Assembly: GCA_018062345.1 (NCBI GenBank)
Contig: JAGOSL010000003.1
Span: 60,850 to 124,849, forward strand
Source of the DNA: Pseudomonadota bacterium
GTDB lineage: Bacteria > Pseudomonadota > Alphaproteobacteria > Paracaedibacterales > CAITNM01
DNA length: 64,000 nt
Direction of reading: 5' to 3'
In this document: positions 17,578-25,348 of the stretch, piece by piece
Numbering within the stretch: the first letter of the stretch is position 1
Layout: each line of letters starts with the position of its first letter
Position numbers and translations under genes: made by a program
The notes under the pieces: generated by a model
The model's database searches: none
What the model saw: the letters and a program-made list of their open reading frames with translations, nothing else
What the model was told of the DNA's origin: nothing

Positions 17578-17615
17578 ATAAAAAGCACCAAAAGCGTTTG
17601 TGCTTTCAGTGCTTT
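17578..17615 (-). terminator. Terminator after the tail-protein block
   Basis: Seven-bp outer stem (17582-17588 with 17609-17615) with a partly paired interior and a short T-run on the minus strand. It closes the capsid-tail block (17771-20740). Its sequence resembles the hairpin at 23822-23858 before the portal gene. Confidence 0.65.
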
Positions 17616-17770
17616 CATTTAAGTGCGCACGTCTTCATGCAATGAACGTAGTGATTTAGTCCTCGCATGGTGCAAATCGCGACGCTGTTTTATATGGTGT
17701 GTATGATGAAGGTAAGTTCTAGAGAAATATTGGTGATGGATAAGTAATTTAGAGTGTCTTTTTGAAAAAA

Positions 17771-18277
17771 CTAAATTTCTTCGCACTCCATGTGCCAACC
17801 AACTTTCACGCCCCACTCATTCGTACTAAGCGAATACTGAACAATACGCATGCTAAGAAGAGGTCTATAACAAATATATCCAGAAGAATGGGGAGTTTGT
17901 AGTTGTATACTTTTTCCTTGTATGCGCAAAATTGGAATTTCTGTATTGTCTGTATCGTAGGCGTATATAGACCCTCCAACCGGTAATTTGTCTAAGCGTA
18001 AATCAATTTGGTCTGCTTCGAATTTTTGCCATAAGCGCTGAATACATCCTAATTCAACTTCTCTTCCTCTATATAGTCCATCAGTTGCAATGGCAGCCTT
18101 ATCACTGCATTTAATCACACTTCTGTATTTTGTATGGGTATCATCACCAAGATAAATCAGTTCACCATTTACGTTACGATGAAAATCTCCTTGGCTAATT
18201 GGTATAAGTTCTTGTTCACAGCCGCGTGCAGAAAAGGGAGGAAGTCCTCCTATGTTAATGGTTAATTCTGTTTCCAT
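17771..18277 (-). CDS. Phage/GTA tail protein
   Basis: A 168-residue cytoplasmic protein without signal peptide. The stretch FSARGCEQELIPISQGDFHR then NVNGELIYLGD and KYRSVIKCSDK follows a pattern I know from alphaproteobacterial phage tail-region proteins (ARG-TQ-L-PI ... RTVNG-L-D ... KYRSTI-C-D). It comes after the head-tail adaptors and the DUF3168-like gene, where the major tail or tail completion protein is expected. Ribosome site AGGTGA is 5 bp upstream. It ends the block; a tape measure gene should follow but does not. Confidence 0.6.
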   Translation of the reverse strand: METELTINIGGLPPFSARGCEQELIPISQGDFHRNVNGELIYLGDDTHTKYRSVIKCSDKAAIATDGLYRGREVELGCIQRLWQKFEADQIDLRLDKLPVGGSIYAYDTDNTEIPILRIQGKSIQLQTPHSSGYICYRPLLSMRIVQYSLSTNEWGVKVGWHMECEEI

Positions 18278-18286
18278 AAATCACCT

Positions 18287-18391
18287 CTAAGTATTTTGTG
18301 CCCAACGTGGCAGTGAAACTATTAGTGTGCTGTCATAGCGCTCAAGAATATTTAGTAAATCTTCTATCATTTTTTCATCAACGTTTATCAT
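18287..18391 (-). CDS. Small ORF (34 aa) between two tail genes
   Basis: Starts at ATG 18391, overlapping the preceding gene's stop region, with GGGG upstream, and stops 10 bp before the next gene. The product is an acidic helix (VDEKMIEDLLNILERYD) followed by a short tail with LPRWAQN. Tight packing supports a real coupled gene, but its size leaves doubt. No family is recognised. Confidence 0.4.
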   Translation of the reverse strand: MINVDEKMIEDLLNILERYDSTLIVSLPRWAQNT

Positions 18392-18392
18392 G

Positions 18393-18803
18393 TCATCCCC
18401 TTACTATCGCTTCGAAAACTTGTTGAACATTTCGTGTTTTGTTTAAATTTGTTGGAATATCGACAATGCTATTTTCAAGTCGCAGAGTTACAATTTTTCC
18501 GTCTTCTAACTGAATTGTTTTTCCATCGATTGAACCGCGCAGTTTTTCAGAAATGGTGATAGATTCCTTGCCGCTAAGTTTGTTGCTTAACGTTCTTGCT
18601 TTTAACTTTAGCCTAGCTCTGGGGGAATGTTTCCCCAAAGCAAGAGACGTCCACACCTCTTCTAACTCTAACACCACCATCGGAAATGTTGAGGTTTTTG
18701 CTGGATAATTAATATGAATGTGATCACCCATCTTTTGCTCATCTGTTGAGAATTGCATTTTTAGCATGTCACGTATCGCACTTAGTACGCCAAAATCAGC
18801 CAT
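18393..18803 (-). CDS. DUF3168-like tail completion/terminator protein
   Basis: I choose ATG 18803 (AAGGAG 8 bp upstream), giving 136 residues; the upstream in-frame start at 18845 lies within the preceding gene and lacks a ribosome site. The N-terminus (a helix, then HINYPAKTSTFPMVVLELE), the central polar strands and the C-terminal NVQQVFEAIVRG follow the layout of GTA/phage DUF3168 proteins, which cap the tail tube at the neck. The gene overlaps its upstream neighbour by 8 bp. Identification rests mainly on order and size. Confidence 0.55.
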   Translation of the reverse strand: MADFGVLSAIRDMLKMQFSTDEQKMGDHIHINYPAKTSTFPMVVLELEEVWTSLALGKHSPRARLKLKARTLSNKLSGKESITISEKLRGSIDGKTIQLEDGKIVTLRLENSIVDIPTNLNKTRNVQQVFEAIVRG

Positions 18804-19146
18804 TGTGTTCTCCTTCGTTACACTCTCTTGCAAGGCTCTTAACATACGAAATATCCTTTGTTTCTAGCCACGGAGTATATATCTCTAAAAGTTTATGATT
18901 CCATCCTAACTGTCTTAAACATGCATGTCTAGTATTGCTGATATGATTTTTATGCATGGATACTTCATATCGGTTTCCTTGAGCTCCTGACTTGCTTTCA
19001 AGAAAATTCACAGAAGGTGAAATGGGTGTAATCTTTGCCCACACCCATCCTCCGCGTTCTAAATTTTTTGTAAAATCACCATCATTTTCTTCGCTCCAAT
19101 CCTCGTAAAAAGCTTGTGCACGCTGGTTTAGATCTGAAATTTTCAT
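18796..19146 (-). CDS. Phage head-tail joining protein (HTJ/gp7-like)
   Basis: A 116-residue protein with ERGGWVWAKITPISPSVN and RYEVSMHKNH, resembling the small beta-barrel head-tail joining proteins (stopper) in which a W-A/K-I-P strand is typical. It overlaps the connector gene upstream by 4 bp and the DUF3168-like gene downstream by 8 bp. Its place in the HK97/GTA order (connector, stopper, completion, tube) supports the call. Confidence 0.65.
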   Translation of the reverse strand: MKISDLNQRAQAFYEDWSEENDGDFTKNLERGGWVWAKITPISPSVNFLESKSGAQGNRYEVSMHKNHISNTRHACLRQLGWNHKLLEIYTPWLETKDISYVKSLARECNEGEHNG

Positions 19147-19685
19147 ATAAGTCTCCGAATTTGATAAGGACGCAAAAAAATCTCAACTGTGTCTGGAATG
19201 CCACAAATTGACCCTTCCCGATTTTCAAACCAATAGGCTACTAATACTTTTATTGCGTGAAGAAAAGCCTCTGGAACACAGTCTGGATCAGCTCCAAATC
19301 CCGCGGTGTAAATAATTTCAACAGGAAAGCCTTTGCTTTGTAAGCAAACGTAGGCCATACCGTTTTTCTCAATGATTGCGTATCTTTTTACGGCTTCTTT
19401 ATTAGCAGGTGCATGAAAATGGTTTGCCTTTTCAATCTCTAGCAAGCTAGGGAAGGGAAGGCATAGCTGAATTTCACTACCCTCTTTCAAGGGTAATGAT
19501 TTAAAGCGCCATTGGGTTGTAAGTAATGACCTGCATGTAAATTGCTCTATCCATTCATAGGCTGAGCGTTGCAATGTCCTTAAAAGATTATCTTCTGCGT
19601 CATGCTCAATGCGCATGTATTCTTTTAATTCTGCTAGGCTTACCAGCTCTTTTGAAGATTTATTAAGTCGTTGAATATGCATCAT
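19143..19685 (-). CDS. Head-tail connector protein (gp6-like, phiE125 gp8 family)
   Basis: A 180-residue protein with the classic start of this family: VSLAELKEYMRIEHDAEDN followed by a long helix LLRTLQRSAYEWIEQFTCRS, then a strand with TTQWRFKSLPL and a buried FPSLLEIE. The C-terminal helix AFLHAIKVLVAYWFENRE is also typical. The protein forms a ring under the portal. Its start overlaps the capsid gene stop by 1 bp. Confidence 0.85.
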   Translation of the reverse strand: MMHIQRLNKSSKELVSLAELKEYMRIEHDAEDNLLRTLQRSAYEWIEQFTCRSLLTTQWRFKSLPLKEGSEIQLCLPFPSLLEIEKANHFHAPANKEAVKRYAIIEKNGMAYVCLQSKGFPVEIIYTAGFGADPDCVPEAFLHAIKVLVAYWFENREGSICGIPDTVEIFLRPYQIRRLI

Positions 19686-20740
19686 TATTCACCAAGAGTA
19701 ATTAATTTGATCGCGTCAAAATCTACAACGTCACCACCTAGTCGTTGGGTTACGTAAAACTCAACCAATGGTTTTGCTGAATATGGATCGCGCAAAATTG
19801 TAAATTCACCACGATCAACAATCTGATATCCCAGGGCAAAATTTCCAAAAGCAATTGATGTTGATGCTTTATCAGTTTTTAAAGCAGGCATCGCGTCACT
19901 TAAAATAATTGGGAATCCAAGCAAGGTATTGCCACCTCTTTCTTGCAAGCTTGGTTGCCATAAATAGCGACCCGTTGTTGGCTCTTTCAATCGTCGTATT
20001 TCTGCAAAAGCAGAGCGCGACATAATCCACGCAGCTCCAGAAAGATAGGGCGATTTCAAACTAGAAACTGTATCTAAAAGAATATCAGCATTACCAATCT
20101 CTCCATTTTTGCCGGTGCGTCTCTCAACTAATTTTCCCCATTGGTGGTTTTCGCCCGTGACCTTTTCATAGCTTAAAAACCCTTTCGGCATTTTATCGCC
20201 TGTACCATTAATAAAAGCATCTTCTTCTAATTGGCTGAAACGTCTTTCAATATTATCGATTAACCAATTCTCCAAATTAATAGCTGCGTCATCAATAAGT
20301 CGCTGGCTAATTCTTGTGCGCGCATACATTTCATGAACAGGGATAAGTATTTTCATCAAATCCGTAGTGGCTGTTTCTGCGCCTAATATAGTTTCATTTG
20401 CCCATCCAGAATCGGTATCGCCTCTTTCGCGCACAATTTCTAGGTGATCTGATTGAATGATTGCTCTGCCTGCAATATCACGAAATAGAGTAGGGGCAGA
20501 GGGCTTTTCAACAATTTCTGAAATGCTTGGTTTGCGTATGACCAAACTTCCAGCACCATCTTGCGAAGATAGAGCTTTTTCTCCGTATTTTACAAAGTGC
20601 TGTACAGAGCTAGTTTTATTTTTATTCTCTACCTTTGTTTCCAGTACGGGGCGTTCAAGTGCTTTGTTGTGTATGCCTTGTTGAGCGAAATTTTGTACAG
20701 TTTTTTCAAGGCGATCAATTGATTGTTCTAATGTAGTCAT
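19685..20740 (-). CDS. HK97-family major capsid protein
   Basis: A 351-residue capsid protein. Residues 1-60 form a charged helical scaffold domain; mature capsid sequence begins around residue 85, with the N-arm and E-loop (ERGDTDSGWANET) and the spine helix ENWLIDNIERRFSQLEEDAF followed by INGTGDKMPKGFLSY, a hallmark of the family. Later P-domain segments AAWIMSRSAFAEIRRLK and the GRYLWQPS/GFPIILSDAMP stretch are also diagnostic, as is FGNFALGYQIVDR. A strong ribosome site (AAGGAGG) lies 4-6 bp upstream, directly after a terminator hairpin. Confidence 0.93.
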   Translation of the reverse strand: MTTLEQSIDRLEKTVQNFAQQGIHNKALERPVLETKVENKNKTSSVQHFVKYGEKALSSQDGAGSLVIRKPSISEIVEKPSAPTLFRDIAGRAIIQSDHLEIVRERGDTDSGWANETILGAETATTDLMKILIPVHEMYARTRISQRLIDDAAINLENWLIDNIERRFSQLEEDAFINGTGDKMPKGFLSYEKVTGENHQWGKLVERRTGKNGEIGNADILLDTVSSLKSPYLSGAAWIMSRSAFAEIRRLKEPTTGRYLWQPSLQERGGNTLLGFPIILSDAMPALKTDKASTSIAFGNFALGYQIVDRGEFTILRDPYSAKPLVEFYVTQRLGGDVVDFDAIKLITLGE

Positions 20741-20756
20741 ATTCCCTCCTTAGGAA

Positions 20757-20785
20757 TAAAAAAAACCGCCGGTGAATCGGCGGTT
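20757..20785 (-). terminator. Terminator hairpin just upstream of the capsid gene
   Basis: Eight-bp GC-rich stem (20764-20771 with 20778-20785), six-base loop, eight T on the minus strand. It ends the gene at 20865-21143 and is followed within 10 bp by the capsid ribosome site. Confidence 0.85.
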
Positions 20786-20864
20786 GGGTTAAAAATTGAG
20801 CAAGCTCTAATACTTGCTCAAACGAAGCCTTGCTAATGGCAAAGCATACGTGGGGTTATGTTTT

Positions 20865-21143
20865 TTAGTTGATTAGTTCTGGCCTTTCAAAGGATAAATA
20901 ATATAGACCGTACAAAGTAATTCCAGCAGTTACTATTGATGCAGTTCTACAGAAAAATTTTTCTGTATAAGAAAGAATAACACCTTGTGGCTCAGCAATA
21001 TTACTTCTTAATTCAGATACCGAAGTAGAATTCCTTACAGAAATTTCATCTAATCCCGAGCCTATTGCAAATGGATCATTACTTGCGCATAAGATCGATA
21101 AATTTAACGCTACAATTGTCAATGACTGAATCAGAAATAGCAT
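20865..21143 (-). CDS. Small secreted or membrane protein of unknown function
   Basis: A 92-residue protein with a signal peptide ending near LSILCA, a polar central part (GSGLDEISVRNSTSVSELRS) and a hydrophobic C-terminal segment (ASIVTAGITLYGLYYLSF) that may anchor it. It has its own leader motif upstream (21204-21225) and terminator downstream, so it forms a complete transcription unit between two phage gene blocks. No family recognised. Confidence 0.55.
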   Translation of the reverse strand: MLFLIQSLTIVALNLSILCASNDPFAIGSGLDEISVRNSTSVSELRSNIAEPQGVILSYTEKFFCRTASIVTAGITLYGLYYLSFERPELIN

Positions 21144-21203
21144 GTAATTGCTTCTGGAGTTTTTGTATTAAGTCTATTTTAATCATAGTTTTCTTAAAAA
21201 TTT

Positions 21204-21225
21204 CCTAAACAAAATCCTATAAAAT
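21204..21225 (-). promoter_or_regulatory. Shared upstream motif (copy 2 of 3)
   Basis: On the minus strand this stretch reads ATTTTATAGGATTTTGTTTA followed by GG, matching the motif upstream of the pseudo-protease gene (14121-14142) and continuing with similarity through a TTTTTAAGAA box. It lies 61-82 bp before the gene at 20865-21143. Likely promoter or leader. Confidence 0.4.
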
Positions 21226-21238
21226 GTTATAGGTTTCC

Positions 21239-21674
21239 TTATCTGTGGTGAGATAAATGGTGGTATATTAACTCACCAATAATAAGTGTCGAAACACCTG
21301 CAACGATTTTCCAGCTTTCTTTGGCAATAATAGTGAAAAATTTCTGCTTCCAATTATTTCTTTGCGTTAATTTGCTTTGTCTGTCCGATAGAATATTCTC
21401 TAAATTTTCTTGCGCAGCATTTTTTCAATATTTAAGTCATTGTCCAAAGAATGGACTTCTCAATAGAAGCAGTAATTAACATTAAATTTTTAATTTTATG
21501 AAAAGGTTGCTGCTGATGTAAAAGGTAATGCATTTCACTAATAAAAAAATCTCTTGTAACCATTGAGGCAACATTGCAATTAGTAAAATATATTTCTTCT
21601 TGTCCAGGGCGTAAGCTCGATAAAGACACAGAAATGATAACGCTCATGGTAATAATTTTATGGTGCTTTCTCAT
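21239..21674 (-). pseudogene. Frameshifted small membrane protein gene
   Basis: ATG 21674, with a good ribosome site (AGGAAAGG), opens an 80-codon frame starting with a signal-like MRKHHKIITMSVIISVSL. Beyond its stop at 21432 coding signal continues in other frames: LDNDLNIEK, then AQENLENILSDRQSKLTQRN and a membrane segment KIVAGVSTLIIGELIYHH, stopping at 21239. At least two frame changes are needed, one inside a run of six A. The original product would have been about 145 residues. A terminator precedes it. Confidence 0.6.
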
Positions 21675-21699
21675 TGTGTAATCCTTTCCTTTTAGGCGT

Positions 21700-21723
21700 A
21701 AAAAAAACGCAGTGAAAACTGCG
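21700..21723 (-). terminator. Rho-independent terminator of the 69-aa twin-CX3C gene
   Basis: Six-bp stem (21708-21713 with 21718-21723), four-base loop and eight T on the minus strand, 58 bp after the stop at 21781. It is related in sequence to the hairpins at 13037 and 20757. Confidence 0.8.
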
Positions 21724-21780
21724 GTTTGGAAAGAGGCGGTATTTGAGTTGTGTTCGCTAGGTTTATCTAAGGCTAAGCAT

Positions 21781-21990
21781 CTAAATTGGACATTTTTCTA
21801 TGCATGCTTTTATAGTATTGGCATGCACGTGATGCTTCTCACATTTTTTTACACATTTTATGAATCGCTTTTTAGCAATTATTCTTTCTTGATTTGTTGT
21901 GTCAGCTTCATCATCTCTTGAATCCGTAGCCAAAATTTTATTTTCGATCATTGTTAATAGCGGTATTAGTAAAATTAGTTTTGTTGACAT
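21781..21990 (-). CDS. Small secreted twin-CX3C protein
   Basis: A 69-residue precursor with a signal peptide and an AAGGAAAC ribosome site. The mature part is acidic and then basic, with CVKKC and CIEKC separated by eleven residues, both within predicted helices. This matches the twin-CX3C helical hairpin pattern of the proteins at 9159-9389, 25349-26041 and 26213-26392. It sits directly upstream (in transcription order, downstream) of the prohead protease gene, inside the phage operon gap. Function unknown. Confidence 0.7.
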   Translation of the reverse strand: MSTKLILLIPLLTMIENKILATDSRDDEADTTNQERIIAKKRFIKCVKKCEKHHVHANTIKACIEKCPI

Positions 21991-22035
21991 ATTTATTGTT
22001 TCCTTTCAACAACTTGAATTTTCACCAATTTATAA

Positions 22036-22605
22036 TTAATTGCTTAAGTGTATTTCTGATTTTTTTACCCTCATCTCACAAATCCTTGCTGCTAACGTAT
22101 CCACCACATTAGCTAACCTACTTTCAATCGGTATATCTATGCTTTTTACCCACTCAACTTTAGCTTTCGGGTTTGCAGCAAAAGTCACTAATGATATTTC
22201 ATGCAAATGCACTTCTTGCAGTAGTTGGTGTCCCTTTGGCGAAGTTGCTGCTTTTTCTAAGGAAAAGCCGATGGATAATCCATTTACAACATTACGTTTT
22301 AATAAGGTGTATGCTTCGCGTCCTTTTCGCACATCAAGCAATAACTGCCCTTTAACCAATAAACCAGTAGCATCTTCTTGCATATCAAGCCATTCCCCAA
22401 TAGGGTGATGATGGTCGTGCTGCCACAGCATTTTTGGCCACGATTGTTTTGTGCGCCAGTGCTCTAAACTTTTTGCAAAGGCACCAGGTAGTACCTGATC
22501 ATTTTGAAAATCAACGCAATCAAAAACAGAGGCGTACCCCATGAAAACTCCGTCTTCTTCCAAATTTTTTAAACAAAATTGACTAGTTTGATGTTGTTTG
22601 TTCAT
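22036..22605 (-). CDS. HK97-family prohead protease
   Basis: A 189-residue assembly protease (family S78) that cleaves capsid scaffold domains. Visible are the FMGYASVFDCVDFQNDQVLP start, GAFAKSLEHW, KMLWQHDHHHPIGEW with the catalytic histidine, and NGLSIGFSLE with the catalytic serine. Length is typical. Its start overlaps the portal gene end by 23 bp, so portal and protease are co-translated. In the canonical order the capsid gene should follow directly; here 1.3 kb of small secreted genes intervene. Confidence 0.93.
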   Translation of the reverse strand: MNKQHQTSQFCLKNLEEDGVFMGYASVFDCVDFQNDQVLPGAFAKSLEHWRTKQSWPKMLWQHDHHHPIGEWLDMQEDATGLLVKGQLLLDVRKGREAYTLLKRNVVNGLSIGFSLEKAATSPKGHQLLQEVHLHEISLVTFAANPKAKVEWVKSIDIPIESRLANVVDTLAARICEMRVKKSEIHLSN

Positions 22606-23797
22606 ATGTCTTTCTTTCTAAACGATCACCATCTGCAATTGGTGAGTATCCAACTGCTTGGCGTTTTTCGTTAATTGTTAAAAAATCTGCTGCACTAATT
22701 TTTGCCCAAGTAGCTTCGCGCTTGGGTGAAAGTGCAGCAATGCTATCGTGGTCATAACCAAGTCGTAATCCATTTTCAAAAAATGGAATTAACCACAAAT
22801 TCATTTCTGCTACCAAATGATCGAGCAGGGGTAATATGTTATCTTCCCACAGGTGAAAACGCGCCTCTTTATAATTGGCAAATGTTGCATCACCCGGAAT
22901 GCCTGCAAGCATAGGGGGCACACCAAAGGCTTGGCAAATTTCTCTGGCTGAAACGCATTTTCCTGAAATGAAATCTAAATCTTTTGGGCTAAGGCCCATA
23001 TCTTGCCAAGCAAAATCTCCTTCCATAATCATAATACGTCCAGCATTTTTTCCGCCTTCATACAGGTGCGAAATATCTTCTCGCAACTGATTTCTTTGCT
23101 GATCGCTAAGCGGCATACTATGATTATTTGGCTTAATAATAAATGCTCCAGACGGCCTGCCGCCGTTTTGTAACAACGCTAAATTATGATTGGAAACTGC
23201 ATTGTGCTGGTCAATGCTGCACGCTGCTGCTTCAATAGGGCTTAGCCCATACCAATCATGTAGGGGGTGAAAAAGCTTAATATGCAGAATCTGACTTTTA
23301 CCGCTCAGCATATCTACATCATATCTTTTTTTATGATTTCCAACCCGATACTCATATGCTTCAACGCCGGATGTTCCTGCAATAATACGCATTCTATCTG
23401 GTCTTAGCGCATACAATTCTTGTATTTGGTTCTGCGTATTCATCACCGCTTCAATGTATGCATTGCCTGAAAGCAGTAAGTGCCCAACTACACTTTCCAT
23501 AAAAGCTGATCCAGCTTGATACGGACTTGGGCAATTGAGTAAGCGTAAAAGTGGATGGCGTTCAACTTCTTCTTCTGTGTTGTGATTTTTCCTATATAAA
23601 AGCCATGGTACTGATCCTAGTCCTCTGGCAATTAAATTGACGCAGCGAAACACAATTACGTTACGCTGATATCCTTCATCGGCCAGTTGCTCATAGCATC
23701 TTGGCGTGAAAATAGGCTTGCTAAGTGGGTGCATGGCCAGCACGTTTGACGTAGTAGTTGTGCGGCTTTTTTGTAAATTTTTAAAAAAGTTTTTCAT
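22583..23797 (-). CDS. HK97-family phage portal protein
   Basis: A 404-residue portal, the dodecameric ring through which DNA is packaged. Typical segments are NVIVFRCVNLIARGLGSVPW with LLYR, HPLLRLLNCPSP, MESVVGHLLLSGNAYIE, ELYALRPDRM, HIKLFHPLHDWYGLSPIEAA and SGKCVSAREICQAFGVPPML. Start ATG 23797 follows a terminator hairpin. The gene begins the second phage block; the terminase that should precede it is 34 kb away on the same strand. Confidence 0.95.
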   Translation of the reverse strand: MKNFFKNLQKSRTTTTSNVLAMHPLSKPIFTPRCYEQLADEGYQRNVIVFRCVNLIARGLGSVPWLLYRKNHNTEEEVERHPLLRLLNCPSPYQAGSAFMESVVGHLLLSGNAYIEAVMNTQNQIQELYALRPDRMRIIAGTSGVEAYEYRVGNHKKRYDVDMLSGKSQILHIKLFHPLHDWYGLSPIEAAACSIDQHNAVSNHNLALLQNGGRPSGAFIIKPNNHSMPLSDQQRNQLREDISHLYEGGKNAGRIMIMEGDFAWQDMGLSPKDLDFISGKCVSAREICQAFGVPPMLAGIPGDATFANYKEARFHLWEDNILPLLDHLVAEMNLWLIPFFENGLRLGYDHDSIAALSPKREATWAKISAADFLTINEKRQAVGYSPIADGDRLERKTYEQTTSN

Positions 23798-23821
23798 AAA
23801 AGTATCCTTAATTTTTTATAA

Positions 23822-23858
23822 TAAAAAAAGCGCCGAGAGCATAAGCTTTCAGCGCTTT
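23822..23858 (-). terminator. Terminator hairpin upstream of the portal gene
   Basis: A GC-rich outer stem of six to seven bp (AAGCGC paired with GCGCTT), partly paired interior, four-base loop, and seven T on the minus strand. It ends transcripts coming from 23965-25089 and sits about 25 bp before the portal start. Confidence 0.8.
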
Positions 23859-23897
23859 ATAGGTTTGGAAGATCAGGCTATATCCAAGACATAGTCT

Positions 23898-23966
23898 TCA
23901 ATATTACAATTTAATGATATCGAAAATCGTATTTTTGTCAAAAAATAAAATAGCCCATGAAAAATT
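23898..23966. repeat. 69-bp exact direct repeat, left copy
   Basis: Identical to 25270-25338 over 69 bp. It lies at the 3' end of the gene 23965-25089 and includes the first two bases of its stop codon. The two copies bracket a 1372-bp unit made of one copy plus the whole gene. Confidence 0.9.
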
Positions 23967-25089
23967 ATTCCACTTCTTGAGGGGTACCTCTGTGCACTTC
24001 CTCACCATTGATAATTAGCCGCCCAAACCTATCTTCTGGTTCGTCAGTAAAGCGCACATGCTCTTTGATGAAATTATCCATAAGCTTAATGTCCATAACA
24101 ATACTTTTTCCTTTGCAGAAATCATGTACTATTTGGGCTTGTTCAGATTTTGGATATTCTGCAAGATCTGGGTGCTCTATGAGAATTTTCTGCAGTTCTT
24201 TATTAAATATATCAACGGTAAAACATTTTGCTTGGCGTAGAAAAAATAGAAGAAAATGGCAGTCTCTGCTAACGCCATTTTGACCGAGTTTTTTCTGCAA
24301 ATTTTCTATTGAAGAAAGAATAGTATTTTCAGTTGGAAGGATTATTTTTTGAAGCTCACTATATAAAGCTGATTGTTTTCCATCGTTCATAATAAGTAAA
24401 TCAGGAAAAGTTTCTGGATTATTATCAATAAGTCTTCCAGGAAACTCAAAAATTTCTCTTAAATGTTCTGGAAGCAAAACTTCATAGTTAATCGCTTCTA
24501 AGCTAGCGTTAAACCCTGTATATATTTCTTCATCATTGATAATTATTCTTCCAAATCTATCTTCTGGTTTGTCACTAAAGCGTACCTTATTTTTGATAAA
24601 ACATTCTAAAGCGCTTATAGAAAGAAAAACTTGGTTGTTTTTTCTATACCATGCATATACTACATCCGTTTGCTCTTGCTTGGATTTTGTTAGAACATCT
24701 GGATATTCCTCATAAATACTTGGCATGTCATTAAAAAAAATATTGTGGATAATGCTACCTACTGCATTAAAAAAAATATAACGCATAGTAGCAATCGGAC
24801 CACGGCTTTCCCTGTCAATTTCCTGACTGATTAATGTCTCGAAGATTTTATCTGTCTCTTCATTTGATATTTTCATTACTGCATATTTGTAAAGTTGTTT
24901 TTGATATGCTTCACCATATAGGGCTTCTAGGTCGGGAAACGTCTCAATATTTTTACTAATAAGCCTTCCGGGAAGCTCAAGAATTTGTTGTATATTCTCA
25001 GGCATAATAACTTCATAGGTTTCTATAGAGGTATCAGAAATTGCTTGTAAAGTAATGAAGAACGACAAGGAGGCTATAATTAAGCGCAT
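23965..25089 (-). CDS. Secreted protein with two tandem DRFGR-type repeats
   Basis: A 374-residue protein with a signal peptide (to about residue 18) and two homologous halves of about 170 residues. Each half starts with YEV-(M/L)PE-(N/H)-LE/FPGRLI-N-ETFPDL and ends with FIK-VRF(S/T)D-PEDRFGR(L/I)IIN. Both halves are mainly helical. I know no named family. A truncated, frameshifted relative is at 17268-17544. The gene is framed by exact 69-bp direct repeats, so it can be seen as a duplicable or deletable cassette placed before the portal gene. Function unknown. Confidence 0.7.
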   Translation of the reverse strand: MRLIIASLSFFITLQAISDTSIETYEVIMPENIQQILELPGRLISKNIETFPDLEALYGEAYQKQLYKYAVMKISNEETDKIFETLISQEIDRESRGPIATMRYIFFNAVGSIIHNIFFNDMPSIYEEYPDVLTKSKQEQTDVVYAWYRKNNQVFLSISALECFIKNKVRFSDKPEDRFGRIIINDEEIYTGFNASLEAINYEVLLPEHLREIFEFPGRLIDNNPETFPDLLIMNDGKQSALYSELQKIILPTENTILSSIENLQKKLGQNGVSRDCHFLLFFLRQAKCFTVDIFNKELQKILIEHPDLAEYPKSEQAQIVHDFCKGKSIVMDIKLMDNFIKEHVRFTDEPEDRFGRLIINGEEVHRGTPQEVE

Positions 25090-25269
25090 AGTTTTTCTCG
25101 GCTTTCTGTTTCTATTTTTACTCTAATAATTGAGCATTAAAGAAAAATTAAAACTTCAACAAAAAGCGCCTATCATATTTTATAGTGAAATTTTTAGCGC
25201 GACTTTTGCACGTCTATTTGAAAGGCTAAAAAATCTTAAGATTGAGAAATAACAATCCAGATACAACTC

Positions 25270-25338
25270 TCAATATTACAATTTAATGATATCGAAAATC
25301 GTATTTTTGTCAAAAAATAAAATAGCCCATGAAAAATT
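25270..25338. repeat. 69-bp exact direct repeat, right copy
   Basis: Second copy of 23898-23966. It lies just 3' of the gene 25349-26041, as the left copy lies 3' of the gene 23965-25089, so both copies occupy a gene's downstream flank. Confidence 0.9.
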
Positions 25339-25348
25339 TAGCCAGTCA

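Noticed and set aside
17619-17816. Minus-strand 65-codon frame rich in histidine and arginine after the tail protein gene
   Set aside because: It overlaps the tail protein end in another frame, has no ribosome site and no phage-like pattern; the region is more likely untranslated DNA before the terminator.
9439-23797. Interpretation as an intact integrated prophage
   Set aside because: No integrase, repressor, replication gene, tape measure or attachment site is visible, and non-phage genes interrupt the order.
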